From Littorina saxatilis (Eukaryota > Mollusca > Gastropoda > Littorinimorpha > Littorinidae): 64,000 nucleotides of DNA. The DNA lies in NCBI RefSeq assembly GCF_037325665.1, contig NC_090248.1:19243038-19307037 (forward strand), in the 5' to 3' direction. A program made the position numbers and the translations under genes. Shown here piece by piece: positions 1-11,284 of this stretch (position 1 is the first letter of the stretch; every line of letters starts with the position of its first letter). The notes below the pieces were generated by a model. That model saw only the letters and a list, made by a program, of their open reading frames with translations. It ran no database searches and had not been told where the DNA came from.

Positions 1-276
1 TGGCACCCAGGTACTGCAGCGCTGTCAGATCAAACCCCTTTGCTCTTGGTTAATGCAGAAACAAGTCCATTGCCTTGTCAGACTTTTTTCATTTTACTTC
101 ATTTCATTCACTCTATTATTCCAATCACCTGGTCTATGGCACCCAGGTACTGCAGCGCTAGCGCGCTGTCAGATCGAACCCCTTTGCTCTTGGTTAATGC
201 AGAAACAAGTCCATTGCCTTGTCAGACTTTTTTCCTTTCATTTCACTTCATTTCATTCACTCTATTATCCCAATGC
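1..276. repeat. Two tandem copies of a ~136-bp unit
   Basis: A unit beginning TGGCACCCAGGTACTGCAGC at 1 recurs at 137. The second copy carries a short extra GC-rich insert near its start. The unit is open in two plus-strand frames, but I see no homology or splice context, so the reading frames are probably chance. Bases 277-480 and 660-1135 show nothing recognisable. Confidence 0.8.
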
Positions 277-479
277 TGGCAAATTGAGTCGCTTCCTCCC
301 ACTGGAAAGCTAGCAGCAACAAGAGTTGCGCTACCCAGGTGTATGCGTGGTTAGGTGTAATCAGCCGCCTGAACTTACGGCTGAATGTTTTGTATGACTT
401 TAGTTAGACTTTTGCAACGTGGTTCTGTGTTGCATGTCCTTCTGGTGAAAGGTGGCCAGGCTTTCTCTGAATGAGTGTA

Positions 480-482
<3 letters not shown>

Positions 483-554
<72 letters not shown>

Positions 555-594
555 CGCACGCACGCACGTACACACGCACATGCACACGCACGCA

Positions 595-656
<62 letters not shown>
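483..656. repeat. Compound microsatellite (CT)n-(CA)n
   Basis: A pure CT run of about 65 bp passes directly into CA/CGCA repeats of about 110 bp. All long frames across it are low-complexity artefacts. Confidence 0.95.
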
Positions 657-657
<1 letters not shown>

Positions 658-1136
658 CAACTGACAGACAATCATTGTCACAATGAGAAACAGAACATCA
701 GAGAAACGCAGAGTCAGAGAGACAGAGAGTACCTGGATGAAGCGATCTTGGCTGGCTTGTCACTGCCATCACTGACGCTCCGATTGATTCCGACGCAGAT
801 GTGTTTCCGCGGTTGTCTTTTTTCTATCCCCGCGGCTCTCATCTGCGACCAACCCTCAACTGTGTCGAGGAAACGTTGAGCTGTCCTGTTTTACCCCTGC
901 CAACCTCAGACAAGCATGTCGTCATAATAATGTAACGCGTCATCTTTATCACTGCGTCATACTCACTTAGCCTAGACTTTTTACATAGTCTAGCTCCGCG
1001 AAGCGCCAGGTAATGTGCGTTGACAACCTCGACACAAATTAGATACATAATAATGCAACCAAGGCAATTAAAGATTGTTTGTATGCTTTTGTAGCCATTA
1101 TTCTCGATAGCAATCTCATGCGCGCTTGTGTCACAT

Positions 1137-1139
<3 letters not shown>

Positions 1140-1229
<90 letters not shown>
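1140..1229. repeat. (GT)n microsatellite abutting a splice acceptor
   Basis: About 90 bp of GT repeats end six bases before the AG (1234-1235) of the first heparanase exon in the window, so the repeat occupies the normal polypyrimidine-tract position. Confidence 0.95.
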
Positions 1230-1231
<2 letters not shown>

Positions 1232-1235
1232 CAAG

Positions 1236-1357
1236 ATGGCTTGACAAGTTTGGAGTGTGTGCTAAAAAAAGGGATTCAGTCGGTCATCCGATTCGTCTTC
1301 TATGCAAATGACCAAGCTTCCTTCGGCCTTATAGATAAACACCTCAACCCTAACCCA
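1236..1357 (+). CDS. HPSE: Heparanase exon (WLDKFGV...NPNP)
   Basis: The acceptor AG is at 1234-1235 and the donor GTAAGT starts at 1358. The frame opens with one base completing a codon, then TGG. WLDKFGVCAKK and GIQSVIRFVFYA are in different frames, separated by the A-run at 1264-1270. One A fewer would make the exon continuous and end in phase 0, as the next exon requires. This could be a sequencing homopolymer error or a true mutation. Confidence 0.75.
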
Positions 1358-2922
1358 GTAAGTAAAGAAGAATGTGTTGTGATTTGTATCATTTGTTTAT
1401 TCTGGGGATGCTTTTTGTATTAGATATTCACACTTTCTTGAGGCCTCATTTTCTGTTGAAAACAGTTGGCCTTAATGCAAAATTGTTAATCTCTACCCAT
1501 TTGGAAGAAGGGCCTGCTGTCCCTCATGATTGCTCTCTCTGTCTCTGTCTCTTTGATTAATCAAGCGCAGAAACAGACCTGTAAACTTTTTAATTAGGTA
1601 TTTGAGCATGAGCTGTGGAACGTGTTTTTATTTGCGGCATTGAGCTTATATTTTTTTCTCCAAATTCTAATTTCTGTTTCATTGTTGTCAGGACTTCTGG
1701 TTGACAGTACTGTACAGAAGGATTGTTCGTGGCGCTGTCTTCCTCGCTACTTTATTATCTCACATAGAGAAATGTCAGTGGTGGTGCATGTAACACAAAG
1801 ACAAACGAAAGACTACAACATTACTATTATATTTAAATATATGTACTGATTAATAACATTGTTCTCAACTAAAACACCTCTCTGCATACAAATCTCTCGC
1901 TGTAAGTGATTGGATCGGAGTAACATTTTCTATGGAGAAATTAAACCACAAAGCCCCAGGGATTTGTTTGTTTGTTTTGCAGTTGATGTCTTTGTGTTCG
2001 GTGCTGCTGTTCCGACGAAATTCATGAAACACGTTGTCGGTTGTACGCTGAACCAATAACATGTTACGAATGATTTTGCAATTCAGACTCTCAGTCTTAT
2101 TTTTTTTCGTTGTGCAAAATGTCATTTGATTTATCGTCTGTGTCATGCTGAATACTGTACATTGGGAATAGAGACAGCAATAGAGAGAGAGAAAACTAGA
2201 GAGAAAGAAACAGAGAGAGGGTATGTGTTTCTGTAAGCAAACGACCACACACAGTAAATTATCAATGCATATTATGGCTTTGAGGAAAAAAAGTGATCAG
2301 TTAACAAACTCACATTAAAAAAGATGACATCACGTTTGAAACATATATGTTGTGTGATAATTTATTTTGCAGACGAGTCAATCGCTGTATTTTTCTCCTG
2401 TGTGATGTTCTTGTATTCATTGTAGGCTTGTGTTGATTGATAACTGTTCCAGTTTCAAAGCAAGCGGTCTAGCGCTGTACATTCTGAATCCTAATAACTA
2501 CCCTGTGACCTTTGACCTGCCCCAGTTTACACACCAGCCTCGTTTCCGCTACTCTTTGACAGCAGGGGACAAGGATGGACTGACGTCCAAGTAAGTGAAG
2601 TCATCATAACGCATGCAAGCACATTTGTACCCACATTGAATAATTATGAGAAAACACAAGTACCGAAATGTGTTATTTTTGACGTTTTGTAATTTCGAAT
2701 AGTGCAGACAAACTTCCTAAAATTAATTAATTATTTGTTATATAACATTTTATAAATCTAAATAGTGCAGGAAACTTTATCCAATCTAATTTCTTATTCA
2801 TTATTTTGTTTAAGCCTATGTCTTGGTAATATCGTTATTGTTTGAATGCCGTGAGAATATTATCTCGACTACATGTACTTTTGTTCAGGTACATCGCTCT
2901 GAACGGTGAACAAGTCGCGTAA
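1236..2922 (+). CDS. HPSE: Heparanase-like protein (GH79), C-terminal exons, gene disrupted
   Basis: Four exons: 1236-1357, 1692-1789, 2426-2590 and 2889-2922. Translated, they follow the C-terminal part of animal heparanase in order: WLDKFGV, GIQSVIR, NPNP then DFWLTVLYRRIV, then LALYILNPNNYPVTF, RYSLTAGDKDGLTSK and YIALNGE. These match the vertebrate motifs WLDKLGL, GIEVVMR, DYWLSLLFKKLVG, LTLYAIN and LLSKSVQLNG that I know for the family. Heparanase is an endo-beta-glucuronidase that cuts heparan sulfate; its catalytic Glu residues lie further upstream, off the window. Two oddities: a 7-A run at 1264-1270 puts the first exon out of frame by one base, and the last exon runs after NGE straight into a family-A repeat that gives codons Q-V-A and then stop. 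About 40 expected C-terminal residues are missing. It is either a pseudogene, an allele broken by insertion, or a gene whose end lies in the assembly gap. Confidence 0.8.
1692..1789 (+). CDS. HPSE: Heparanase exon (DFWLTVLYRRIV)
   Basis: The acceptor CAG ends at 1691 and the donor GTAACA starts at 1790. The exon begins in phase 0 with DFWLTVLYRRIV, the counterpart of DYWLSLLFKKLVG in vertebrate heparanase, and ends in phase 2, joining exactly to the following exon. Confidence 0.75.
2426..2590 (+). CDS. HPSE: Heparanase exon (LALYILNPNN...GLTSK)
   Basis: A 165-base, phase 2-2 exon with acceptor TTGTAG and donor GTAAGT. It encodes the C-terminal beta-sandwich strands around LALYILNPNNYPVTF and the family-typical RYSLTAGDKDGLTSK. 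Confidence 0.8.
2889..2922 (+). CDS. HPSE: Start of last heparanase exon, cut by family-A repeat
   Basis: The acceptor TTCAG ends at 2888. The exon reads YIALNGE through 2910, then the terminal sequence of a family-A repeat begins (CAAGTCGCGTAAGGCG). The reading frame enters the repeat for three codons and stops at TAA (2920-2922). Confidence 0.75.
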
Positions 2923-3795
2923 GGCGAAAATACAATATTTAGTCAAGTAGCTGTCGAACTCACAGAATGAAACTGAACGCAATGCCATTTTTTAGCAAGA
3001 CCGTATACTCGTAGCATCGTCAGTCCACCGCTCATGGCAAAGGCAGTGAAATTGACAAGAAGAGCGGGGTAGTAGTTGCGCTAAGAAGGATAGCACGCTT
3101 TTCTGTACCTCTCTTTGTTTTAACTTTCTGAGCGTGTTTTTAATCCAAACATATCATATCTATATGTTTTTGGAATCAGGAACCGACAAGGAATAAGATG
3201 AAAGTGTTTTTAAATTGATTTGGACAATTTAATTTTGATAATAATGTTTATATATTTAATTTTCAGAGCTTGTTTTTAATCCGAATATAACATATTTATA
3301 TGTTTTTGGAATTAGCAAATGATGGAGAATAAGATAAACGTAAATTTGGATCGTTTTATAAATTTTTATTTATTTTTACAATTTTCAGATTTTTAATGAC
3401 CAAAGTCATTAATTAATTTTTAAGCCACCAAGCTGAAATGCAATACCGAAGTCCGGGCTTTGTCGAAGATTACTTGACCAAAATTTCAACCAATTTGGTT
3501 GAAAAATGAGGGCGTGACAGTGCCGCCTCAACTTTCACGAATAGCCGGATATGACGTCGTCAAAGACATTTATCAAAAAAATGAAAACGAACGTTCGGGG
3601 ATTTCATACCCAGGAACTATCATGTAAAATTTCATAAAGATCGGTCCAGTAGTTTAGTCTGAATCGCTCTACACACACACACAGACACACACACACACAC
3701 ACGCACACACGCACACACGCACATACACCACGACCCTCGTTTCGATTCCCCCTCGATGTTAAAATATTTAGTCAAAACTTGACTAAATATAAAAA
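2911..3795 (-). mobile_element. Family A repeat copy 1 (Helentron/HINE-like, non-autonomous)
   Basis: About 885 bp, beginning with CAAGTCGCGTAAGGCG plus a TTTAGTCAAG subterminal repeat and ending with an AC microsatellite and a terminal hairpin (arms TTTAGTCAA and TTGACTAAA near 3768-3790). Seven more copies occur in the window. The layout (subterminal inverted repeat, internal microsatellite, terminal hairpin, no coding capacity) resembles the non-autonomous Helentron relatives of molluscs and insects; that class assignment is inferred. This copy sits inside a heparanase exon. Confidence 0.75.
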
Positions 3796-3800
3796 CTACA

Positions 3801-4000
3801 NNNNNNNNNNNNNNNNNNNNNNNNNNNNNNNNNNNNNNNNNNNNNNNNNNNNNNNNNNNNNNNNNNNNNNNNNNNNNNNNNNNNNNNNNNNNNNNNNNNN
3901 NNNNNNNNNNNNNNNNNNNNNNNNNNNNNNNNNNNNNNNNNNNNNNNNNNNNNNNNNNNNNNNNNNNNNNNNNNNNNNNNNNNNNNNNNNNNNNNNNNNN
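3801..4000. other. Assembly gap (200 N)
   Basis: Exactly 200 N, a conventional placeholder length, lying between the hairpin end of family A copy 1 and a 46-bp minisatellite. Its true size and content are unknown. Confidence 1.
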
Positions 4001-4160
4001 AACAGCCAGCCAGAGAAAAGGGGACAGCGAAACAGTCGGACAGACAATCAGAGGCTAACAGAGACATATTATGGGAAATGGTGAAGGGAGGGAGAGACAG
4101 CCAGACAAAGCTCAGTTGAGAAAAAGAAAAATCTTCGAAGAAGCAGAAGGAGAGAGAAAT

Positions 4161-4730
4161 AGAGAGAAAGACCACGGGGGAGAGATGAAGACCGAGACAG
4201 ACAGACGGAGAGAAAGACCACGGGAGAGAGATGAAGACCGAGACAGACAGACGGAGAGAAAGACCACGGGGGAGAGATGAAGACCGAGACAGACAGACGG
4301 AGAGAAAGACCACCGGGGAGAGATGAAGACCGAGACAGACAGACGGAGAGAAAGACCACGGGGGAGAGATGAAGACCGAGCCAGACAGACGGAGAGAAAG
4401 ACCACGGGGGAGAGATGAAGACCGAGGCAGACAGACGAAGAGAAAGACCACGGGGGAGAGATGAAGACCGAGACAGACAGACGGAGAGAAAGACCACCGG
4501 GGGGAGATGAAGACCGAGACAGACAGACGGAGAGAAAGACCACGGGGGAGAGATGAAGACCGAGACAGACAGACGGAGAGAAAGACCACGGGGGAGAGAT
4601 GAAGACCGAGACAGACAGACGGAGAGAAAGACCACGGGGGAGAGATGAAGACCGAGACAGACAGACGGAGAGAAAGACCACGAGGGAGAGATGAAGACCG
4701 AGACAGACAGACGGAGAGAAAGACCTAGAC
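4161..4730. repeat. 46-bp minisatellite, about 12 units
   Basis: The unit contains GAGAGAAAGACCACGGGG and GAAGACCGAGACAGACAGAC, repeated with very few differences. Because 46 is not a multiple of three, long open frames run through it on the minus strand; they are low-complexity artefacts. Bases 4731-4917 hold nothing recognisable. Confidence 0.9.
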
Positions 4731-4917
4731 AGAGACAACCAAAGTTGACTTTTGGAGGCAGCGAGAAATATATCGCAACTCACATTGTTCACACTTTTTC
4801 AGTTCATGCGCCCATAGCCAATGCCCTTTAAACACAGAACTGAGTGTGTGAATTGCAGGAAATACATCAATAAAGACTGCTTCCTATTTGTGCTTAAAGC
4901 AATTAAGCAGGGGCGGA

Positions 4918-5384
4918 GCAGTTAAGCCAGAGGGGGGGGGGGGTTACTACCTGGGGTCCAGGGGTCGGTAGAGGTGGGGTTCTGTGGGGGGGGGGGGGGG
5001 GGGGTCTGGGGGGCAAAGCCCCCCTGAAGCTGAAGAATTTTAGCCACATAATAAACAATTTGTGGCTTATCCTTGATTTTAAACATGATCAACTGGTGTC
5101 AGCAGCCACTCATTATTACTTTTAAAGTTAGTATTAAATAATGGCAATTTATCTTCCATGATATCTGCTCCCGACATCATATAGTATGGTTAGAAGAAAG
5201 CCGGATATGTCGCATAGGATTGGCAGTTAAAACTGTACAAAAAGGATACTGATTAAACAATTAACACTTCCGCCGGCTTTACAGACAAACACAACAACAA
5301 CATTCACAAATAATTTTTTTTTACAGCCGAGGGGGGGGGGGGGGGGTCCGGAACCCCTGTAACCACCCCCCTAATCCGCCCCTG
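4918..5384. mobile_element. Family B inverted-repeat transposon (MITE), 5-bp target duplication
   Basis: The termini CAGGGGCGGA and TCCGCCCCTG are perfect inverted repeats, and the element is flanked by TTAAG on both sides (4913-4917 and 5385-5389). The second copy at 17230-18418 is flanked by TCGAA on both sides. A 5-bp duplication with CAGGGG termini suggests a hAT-type (hAT5-like) non-autonomous element; the superfamily is inferred. It has no coding capacity and contains G-rich runs near both ends. Confidence 0.8.
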
Positions 5385-5610
5385 TTAAGGGCACATATCT
5401 TTCCATAAAAAACAGTTTAGCTTACTAACTCAGATATGCCCATGCTTTTTCATGGAATAAAACCATCCCTCCACTTACACAGTACCACAAATCAATATCC
5501 TGACTGCCTACAGCGGAGAGTTGGCTGTTTCGGATGAATGTGTTTCGTAGATTGACACTAGTTACTTTTTAAGAAAGTATTTAATGATAAAATCTCAATC
5601 TGCACAGAAA

Positions 5611-5830
5611 GCATCCATACTCTTCAGTTTTGGTATTCGTCCAAGTACAGACATATTGTCTATTCCCATATAAACGCCTTGCCAGATCGGAGGTGATGTG
5701 ACGAATCGTATACACAGGAAGCATCCATACTCTTCAGTTTTGGTATTCGTCCAAGTACAGACATATTGTCTATTCCCATATAAACGCCTTGCCAGATCGG
5801 AGGTGATGTGACGAATCGTATACACAGGAA
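5611..5830. repeat. 110-bp direct tandem duplication
   Basis: The segment starting GCATCCATACTCTTCAG at 5611 is repeated at 5721 almost without change, which points to a recent duplication. Bases 5831-6660 show only short GACA repeats and no supported gene. Confidence 0.9.
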
Positions 5831-6664
5831 GGACTGTGTCTTTCACGAGTCATCAACAACGAACAACAACAACAGCCATATTTGCTATCAGTGAGAGAGA
5901 CAGACAGACAGACAGAAAGACGGTTACAGACAGACAGTTACAGACAGACAGACAGAGGATGTTGAAACTTCAATGACGATCATTTCTGTTTATGAATCAT
6001 ATTATCAGAGCGGCACTTCACACTTTCATCGTGACCTCGGCCGAAGGTTACTTTTAGGAATGAACGGAAACTGAACGATGCCCGCCTTCCTGGTATTAGT
6101 CAAGTCTTTGACCCAATTGCAATGGATTTTTAAAGGCGCTGTCGTTTTCTGTTTAGTGTGTGCATTGTTCAACAGAAAATGTGTTGTTCAGTGTATCATG
6201 ATATGTGATGCTTTCCTGTATTATGCATATGTATTAGTTTTATTTCAAAATAGTGCTATACTATTAACCGCATAAAATCTCGTGTTTGAGTGGTTTTTTC
6301 AGATTTTCAGATACCAAAAACACCGAGATTTTTGCGAGCTCTGCTCAGTCACACTTACGTCCAAAGTAGAAACGACAGAAAATGCAGCGTCAGATGTTGT
6401 TGGGCATTACGTTAACTACTCATGGTTGAAAGAAACCAAGAGGTTGCACACCTTTAACTACAATGCAAAGAGTTCCAGTACAAACCTTCAACCACAATCA
6501 CCCCCCTCCCTCCAACCCCTTCACCATCCTTCATTATCCCCGTCCCCCACCCACCACCACCACCCCACCCTTTCTTATTGTGATTTTGTCTCAAGTTTTT
6601 CAGTTTTGGAGCTACTCTTTCTTGGAAATGGTGCAAACCTGCAGTTCAATGAGGATCTCGCAGA

Positions 6665-7055
6665 TTGTGCATTATTGACATAGTACTGCAGTGCCATTTG
6701 TCTTCAAGATTGTGCATAGTTGACACAATGCTAATGCACAATTTGTCTTTCAAGAGTGTACATAGTTGACAAAATACTGCAATGCAATTTGTCCTTCGAG
6801 TGTGCATTGTTGACAAAAATTAATACTCGTTCTGCTGTTCAGTCTTTTAAGCGTGTGCATTGTTAACAAAATACTCTTCATAATACCGCTGCACAGCCTT
6901 TTAAGGGAATGCATTTGAGTCAAAATAGTTATGAGATTTTTTTCTTTTCGTCAAAGGTGCATTGTTGACTAAATATTGCACTTTAATTTGTTCTTCTATT
7001 GTGCATTCTTGACAAAATACTGCAACGTAGTTTATTTTTCAAGAGTGTGCATTAA
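6665..7055. repeat. Old, degenerate minisatellite (~55-60 bp unit)
   Basis: A motif resembling GTGCATTGTTGACAAAATAC followed by TGCAATGCAATTTGTC recurs about seven times with heavy divergence and variable spacing. No coding signal is seen. Bases 7060-7420 hold nothing I can support. Confidence 0.65.
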
Positions 7056-7422
7056 TAAAAAATGTAAAAAACAACAACCGGCAATACATTGTGTCTTGCA
7101 AGACCATTTTAGGCACAGTTCCCTTCGAGACATTTGCAGCTGAAATTAAAGATGGTGTGAACCTGTAGTCGATCAAATCTGATCAGTCACAAGTCGGTAT
7201 TTTGATAAATGTTACATAGAAACACCGTACATAATGACATTTAAGATCTTCGAACGCGTGGGGAAGATAATATCGTGTGAGTTGTGTTAAGCGTGTGTGT
7301 GATTTTCATCTTCAGAATGTTAATATTTTTCTGGATTGCTTTCTTCGCTTGCAGCCGTGCGACAATTGCTTCCTACGGTTTGTTAGAGAAATCCTAAGCA
7401 TGTCAAGTTTTGTTTGTTTACT

Positions 7423-7423
<1 letters not shown>

Positions 7424-7482
<59 letters not shown>

Positions 7483-7640
7483 TGCGTGAGTGCGTGCGTA
7501 CGTACGTAGGTGCGTGCGTGCGTGCGTGTGTGCATATGTATGCGTAAGTCTGTCTGTGTGTATGTGTGTCTGTCTATGTGTGTGTCTGTCTGCCTGCCTA
7601 TGTCACGGTGCCTGTCTGTCTGTGTTTACTTGTCATCTGC
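7424..7640. repeat. GT/GC/TC-rich simple repeats
   Basis: Runs of GT, then GTGC and TGTC repeats, lie about 130 bp upstream of the first lectin-like exon I can place. Confidence 0.85.
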
Positions 7641-7770
7641 CTACCCAAAATATGTGACTGTATATGTTTGTGTTTGTAAGTCTCCCAGTGCCGGATGTCT
7701 GTGTGTCTGTTTTATAGATTGTGTTATTCCAACATTTCTAAACCTTGTTAACTTCAACCTTGCTCTGCAG

Positions 7771-7965
7771 CAAATCTAGCCAAATCTGTTACGGTTGTCC
7801 ATGGCACTACAGCAACGCCAAAGTTCCTCAACTACCTCTATGAAACTGGACCATCGTGTGTGACCTTGTCGTCTGTCACTGCCACTGCTGGTGTGGATGT
7901 GGGCTTTGGTGTGGAGCAATGGGATGTCCACACCATACGCACTGTGCTCGTTTATCTTCCGAAAG
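7771..7965 (+). CDS. Lectin-like gene exon a
   Basis: The acceptor CTCTGCAG ends at 7770 and the donor GTAAGA starts at 7966. The 195-base exon encodes NLAKSVTVVHG through VHTIRTVLVYLPKG. I do not recognise the fold; alternating hydrophobic strands suggest a beta-sandwich. Confidence 0.75.
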
Positions 7966-10900
7966 GTAAGAGTTTTGTGGATAACTGGTGGTCAAAGTCA
8001 ACATAAGAGACGGGATATGCCTGACATACATGTATGTACCGTGCTCGTTTATTATCCGAAAGGTAAGAGTTTTGTGGATAACTGGTGGTCAAAGTCAACA
8101 TAAGAGACGGGATATGCCTGACATACATGTATGTACCGTGCTCGTTTATTATCCGAAAGGTAAGAGTTTTGTGAATTACTGGTGGTCAAAGTCAACTTAA
8201 GAGACGGGATATGCCTGACATACATGTATGTACCGTGCTCGTTTATTATCCGAAAGGTAAGAGTTTTGTGGATAACTGGTGGTCAAAGTCAACATAAGAG
8301 ACGGGATATGCCTGACATACATGTATGTACCGGGCTCGTTTATTATCCGAAAGGTAAGCGTGTAGTGGAATCTTGGTGCCCTACAGTCAAGATATGAGAT
8401 GGGGTTAACTATGGAATATTCATACTTTATGTATCAGGCCATGAGTTGAACACGGGTCAATTGGAGTCCAAATAAAAGGTGTAACAAACTATGGGATAAT
8501 CATGCAATTCGCACTGTGCTCGTTTATCTACCGAAAGAGTTTACTTATGTTCAATTATGCTTTATGATCGTGTCTTTGTGTTATTAGAAATGCGATGTGG
8601 TGCCAAAAGACAAATGTCCATGTGTATGTAAAATGAAAATGGACATTAAAGTTTTCTTATCTTATCTTATCTTATTTTATGTTGTGTCGTTAATGTTATC
8701 CTTTTAAAGTTTTGTTCCAAAATATTTAATCTGTGTTTTCTAAAGGGTCTAGAGTGGAAGATATTGAAGCAACAGCACTTCGATCAAGTGGCCGCACGCG
8801 GTTGACATTATCCGATGACATCATCACATCCCCTCGTTACGTCATTGGCGTGTGGAGGGGGACTGCTCGCCCCGACGTCATCAGAGTCAGTTCTAAGATG
8901 GCGATGAACGAATTCGTCATTTGTTTAGTTAAAATCTACGGTGAGTGCTGTATATTTTGAAATACGTTGAAAGGGGGACCACACGTTCAAATGTTCATAT
9001 ATTTCACAAAATCAGAACTTGTCACACCATAGTTTCCATGAAAAATGAACTACGATCACCATTGAACCGCACTGGACAAAGAGCATCCTTTCATGTGCTG
9101 GACCAATTTCTACTGCAATGAATAGTTACTGTTTCATAGTCATGTTCGGTTCTCCTTGTATTAAAATGTACACGCGTGTTCATGTACCCTTTAGTGCCAA
9201 TAATTCACTGAACGATCATCTTCTCTGTTGCAGATATATCGCTAGAAGAGTACTGTCAATGTGCTGACCCCTGCTTCAAAAATGCTGACACCATTTGCAA
9301 CGTCACTTCAGTCTGTTCAGTCACTCCTGACCCGGGCATCTGCAGAAAAGGTAATTGATACCTGTCTCTTTCATTAGGTTTTCTTTTCTTTCCTATGTTT
9401 TGCTTCGTTGTATTTTGCCCTGTTTTTAACCTGATTGAACGTTGGCGTTTCTTTAAAATGAAATACCCCCCCCCCCCCCCCCTTATTGTCTTTGTCCTTT
9501 GTATAATGAAGTTTTCAATCCACTTCTGCCAACGAGGACGTTAACATGTGTCTGTCGTCATCTTCAGTAAACGTAGCCCTAAACAAACCGGCAGCGATGA
9601 GCACCCGCTACCGGAAGTCTGGCAATGCGTCCTTGGCGGTGAACGGCATGACGGGAACGACATTCAGCGGACCAGGGTACACCGATGACGTCACCCAGTG
9701 GAACTGTCTGCAGACTGACCTTGGTGACTCGGCGCCATATTGGCAGGTTGACCTTGGAAAGCAGTATGCTGTCAGCACTGTCGTCATCTATCGACTTGGA
9801 ACAGGTTGGTTGTTTTTACACTGTTGCTCTGGAACACTTCCAACTGTTGATTTTCTTTGTATTTGTATTTTGTTGCGTTCTCATCTTATTCAGGAAGGAG
9901 CATGCTGTTCGATATGTCGGCTCGGAATAGGTTGGCGGTTATATTATTGTTCTCAATGACTCTGCCTCTTGCTTTTCCTAGTTTTTGTATTTAGTCAAGT
10001 TTTGACTAAATATTTTAACGTAGAGGGGGGAATCGAGACGAGGGTCGTGGTGTATGTGTGTGTGTGTGTGTGTGTGTGTCTGTGTGTGTGTCTGTCTGTG
10101 TGTGTGTGTAGAGCGATTCAGACCAAACTACTGGACCGATCTTTATGAAATTTGACATGAGAGTTCCTGGGATTGATATCCCCGAACGTTTTTTTCTTTT
10201 TTTTGATAAATGTCTTTGATGACGTCATATCCGGCTTTTCGTGAAAGTTGAGGCAGCACTGTCACACTCTCATTTTTTAACCAAATTGATTGAAATTTTG
10301 GCCAAGTAATCTTCGACGAAGGCCGGACTTCGGTATTGCATTTCAGCTTGGTGGCTTAAAAATTAATTAATGACTTTGGTCATTAAAAATCTGAAAATTG
10401 TAAAAAAAAATTTTTTTTTTAAAACGATCCAAATTTACGTTTATCTTATTCTTCATCATTTTCTAATTCCAAAAACATATAAATATGTTATATTCGGATT
10501 AAAAACAAGCTCTGAAAATTAAATATATAAAAATTATTAGTAAAATAAAATTTCCGAAATCGATTTAAAAACAATTTCATCTTATTCCTTGTGGGTTCCT
10601 GATTCCAAAAACATATAGATGTGATATGTTTGGATTAAAAACACGCTCAGAAAGTTAAAAAGAATAGAGATAAAGAAAAGCGTGCTATCCTTCTCAGCGC
10701 AACTACTACCGCGCTCTTCTTGTCAATTTCACTGCCTTTGCATCGAGCGGTGGACTGACGATGCTACGAGTATACGCTCTTGCTGTAAAAATGCAGTGAG
10801 TTCAGTTTCATTCTGTTAGTTCGACAGCTTGACTAAATGTTGTAATTTCGCCTTACGCGACTTGTTTCTCTTTGTTTTTGTGTGTGTTTGTTTCTGGATT

Positions 10901-11191
10901 TATACTCTTGTTCTTGTTCTGTCTGCCAAATTTGCCTTTGAACTTTAGCTGTGTTTAATTGTTTCGTCTGAATGGTAATAAGCTTGTTTTTAAGCACTGT
11001 CGTTCGTAGAAACATATTGGTCGTTGTACTGTTGTTATGGCCCTGTCTGTTGCGTTTCAATGTCATAGTATTTTGGCTATTTTTTAGTTCTCGTTTATCC
11101 AGGAAAAAGCGTGCTTTTGTTACCAGAGCAAGTCGGTCGTTGTTCTAGCTATGTCTTTTTATTTGTATGCTTTTCTTTCTCTCAATTACCT

Positions 11192-11284
<93 letters not shown>

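Noticed and set aside
452-686. Ser/Leu/Thr/His repeat frames
   Set aside because: Direct translation of CT/CA microsatellite.
4069-4792. Long minus-strand reading frames of 188-226 codons rich in LSVCLSRSSSLPRG-like repeats
   Set aside because: They lie wholly in the 46-bp minisatellite, whose period rotates the frame; there is no splice or homology support.
6078-6275. Candidate signal-peptide exon (MPAFLVLVKS...) for the lectin-like gene
   Set aside because: The hydrophobic part lies too far from the Met, no phase-1 donor follows, and there is no homology.
2889-7965. Fusion of heparanase and the lectin-like gene
   Set aside because: The heparanase frame stops in the repeat, the phases (2 versus 1) do not match, and the domain sets are unrelated.
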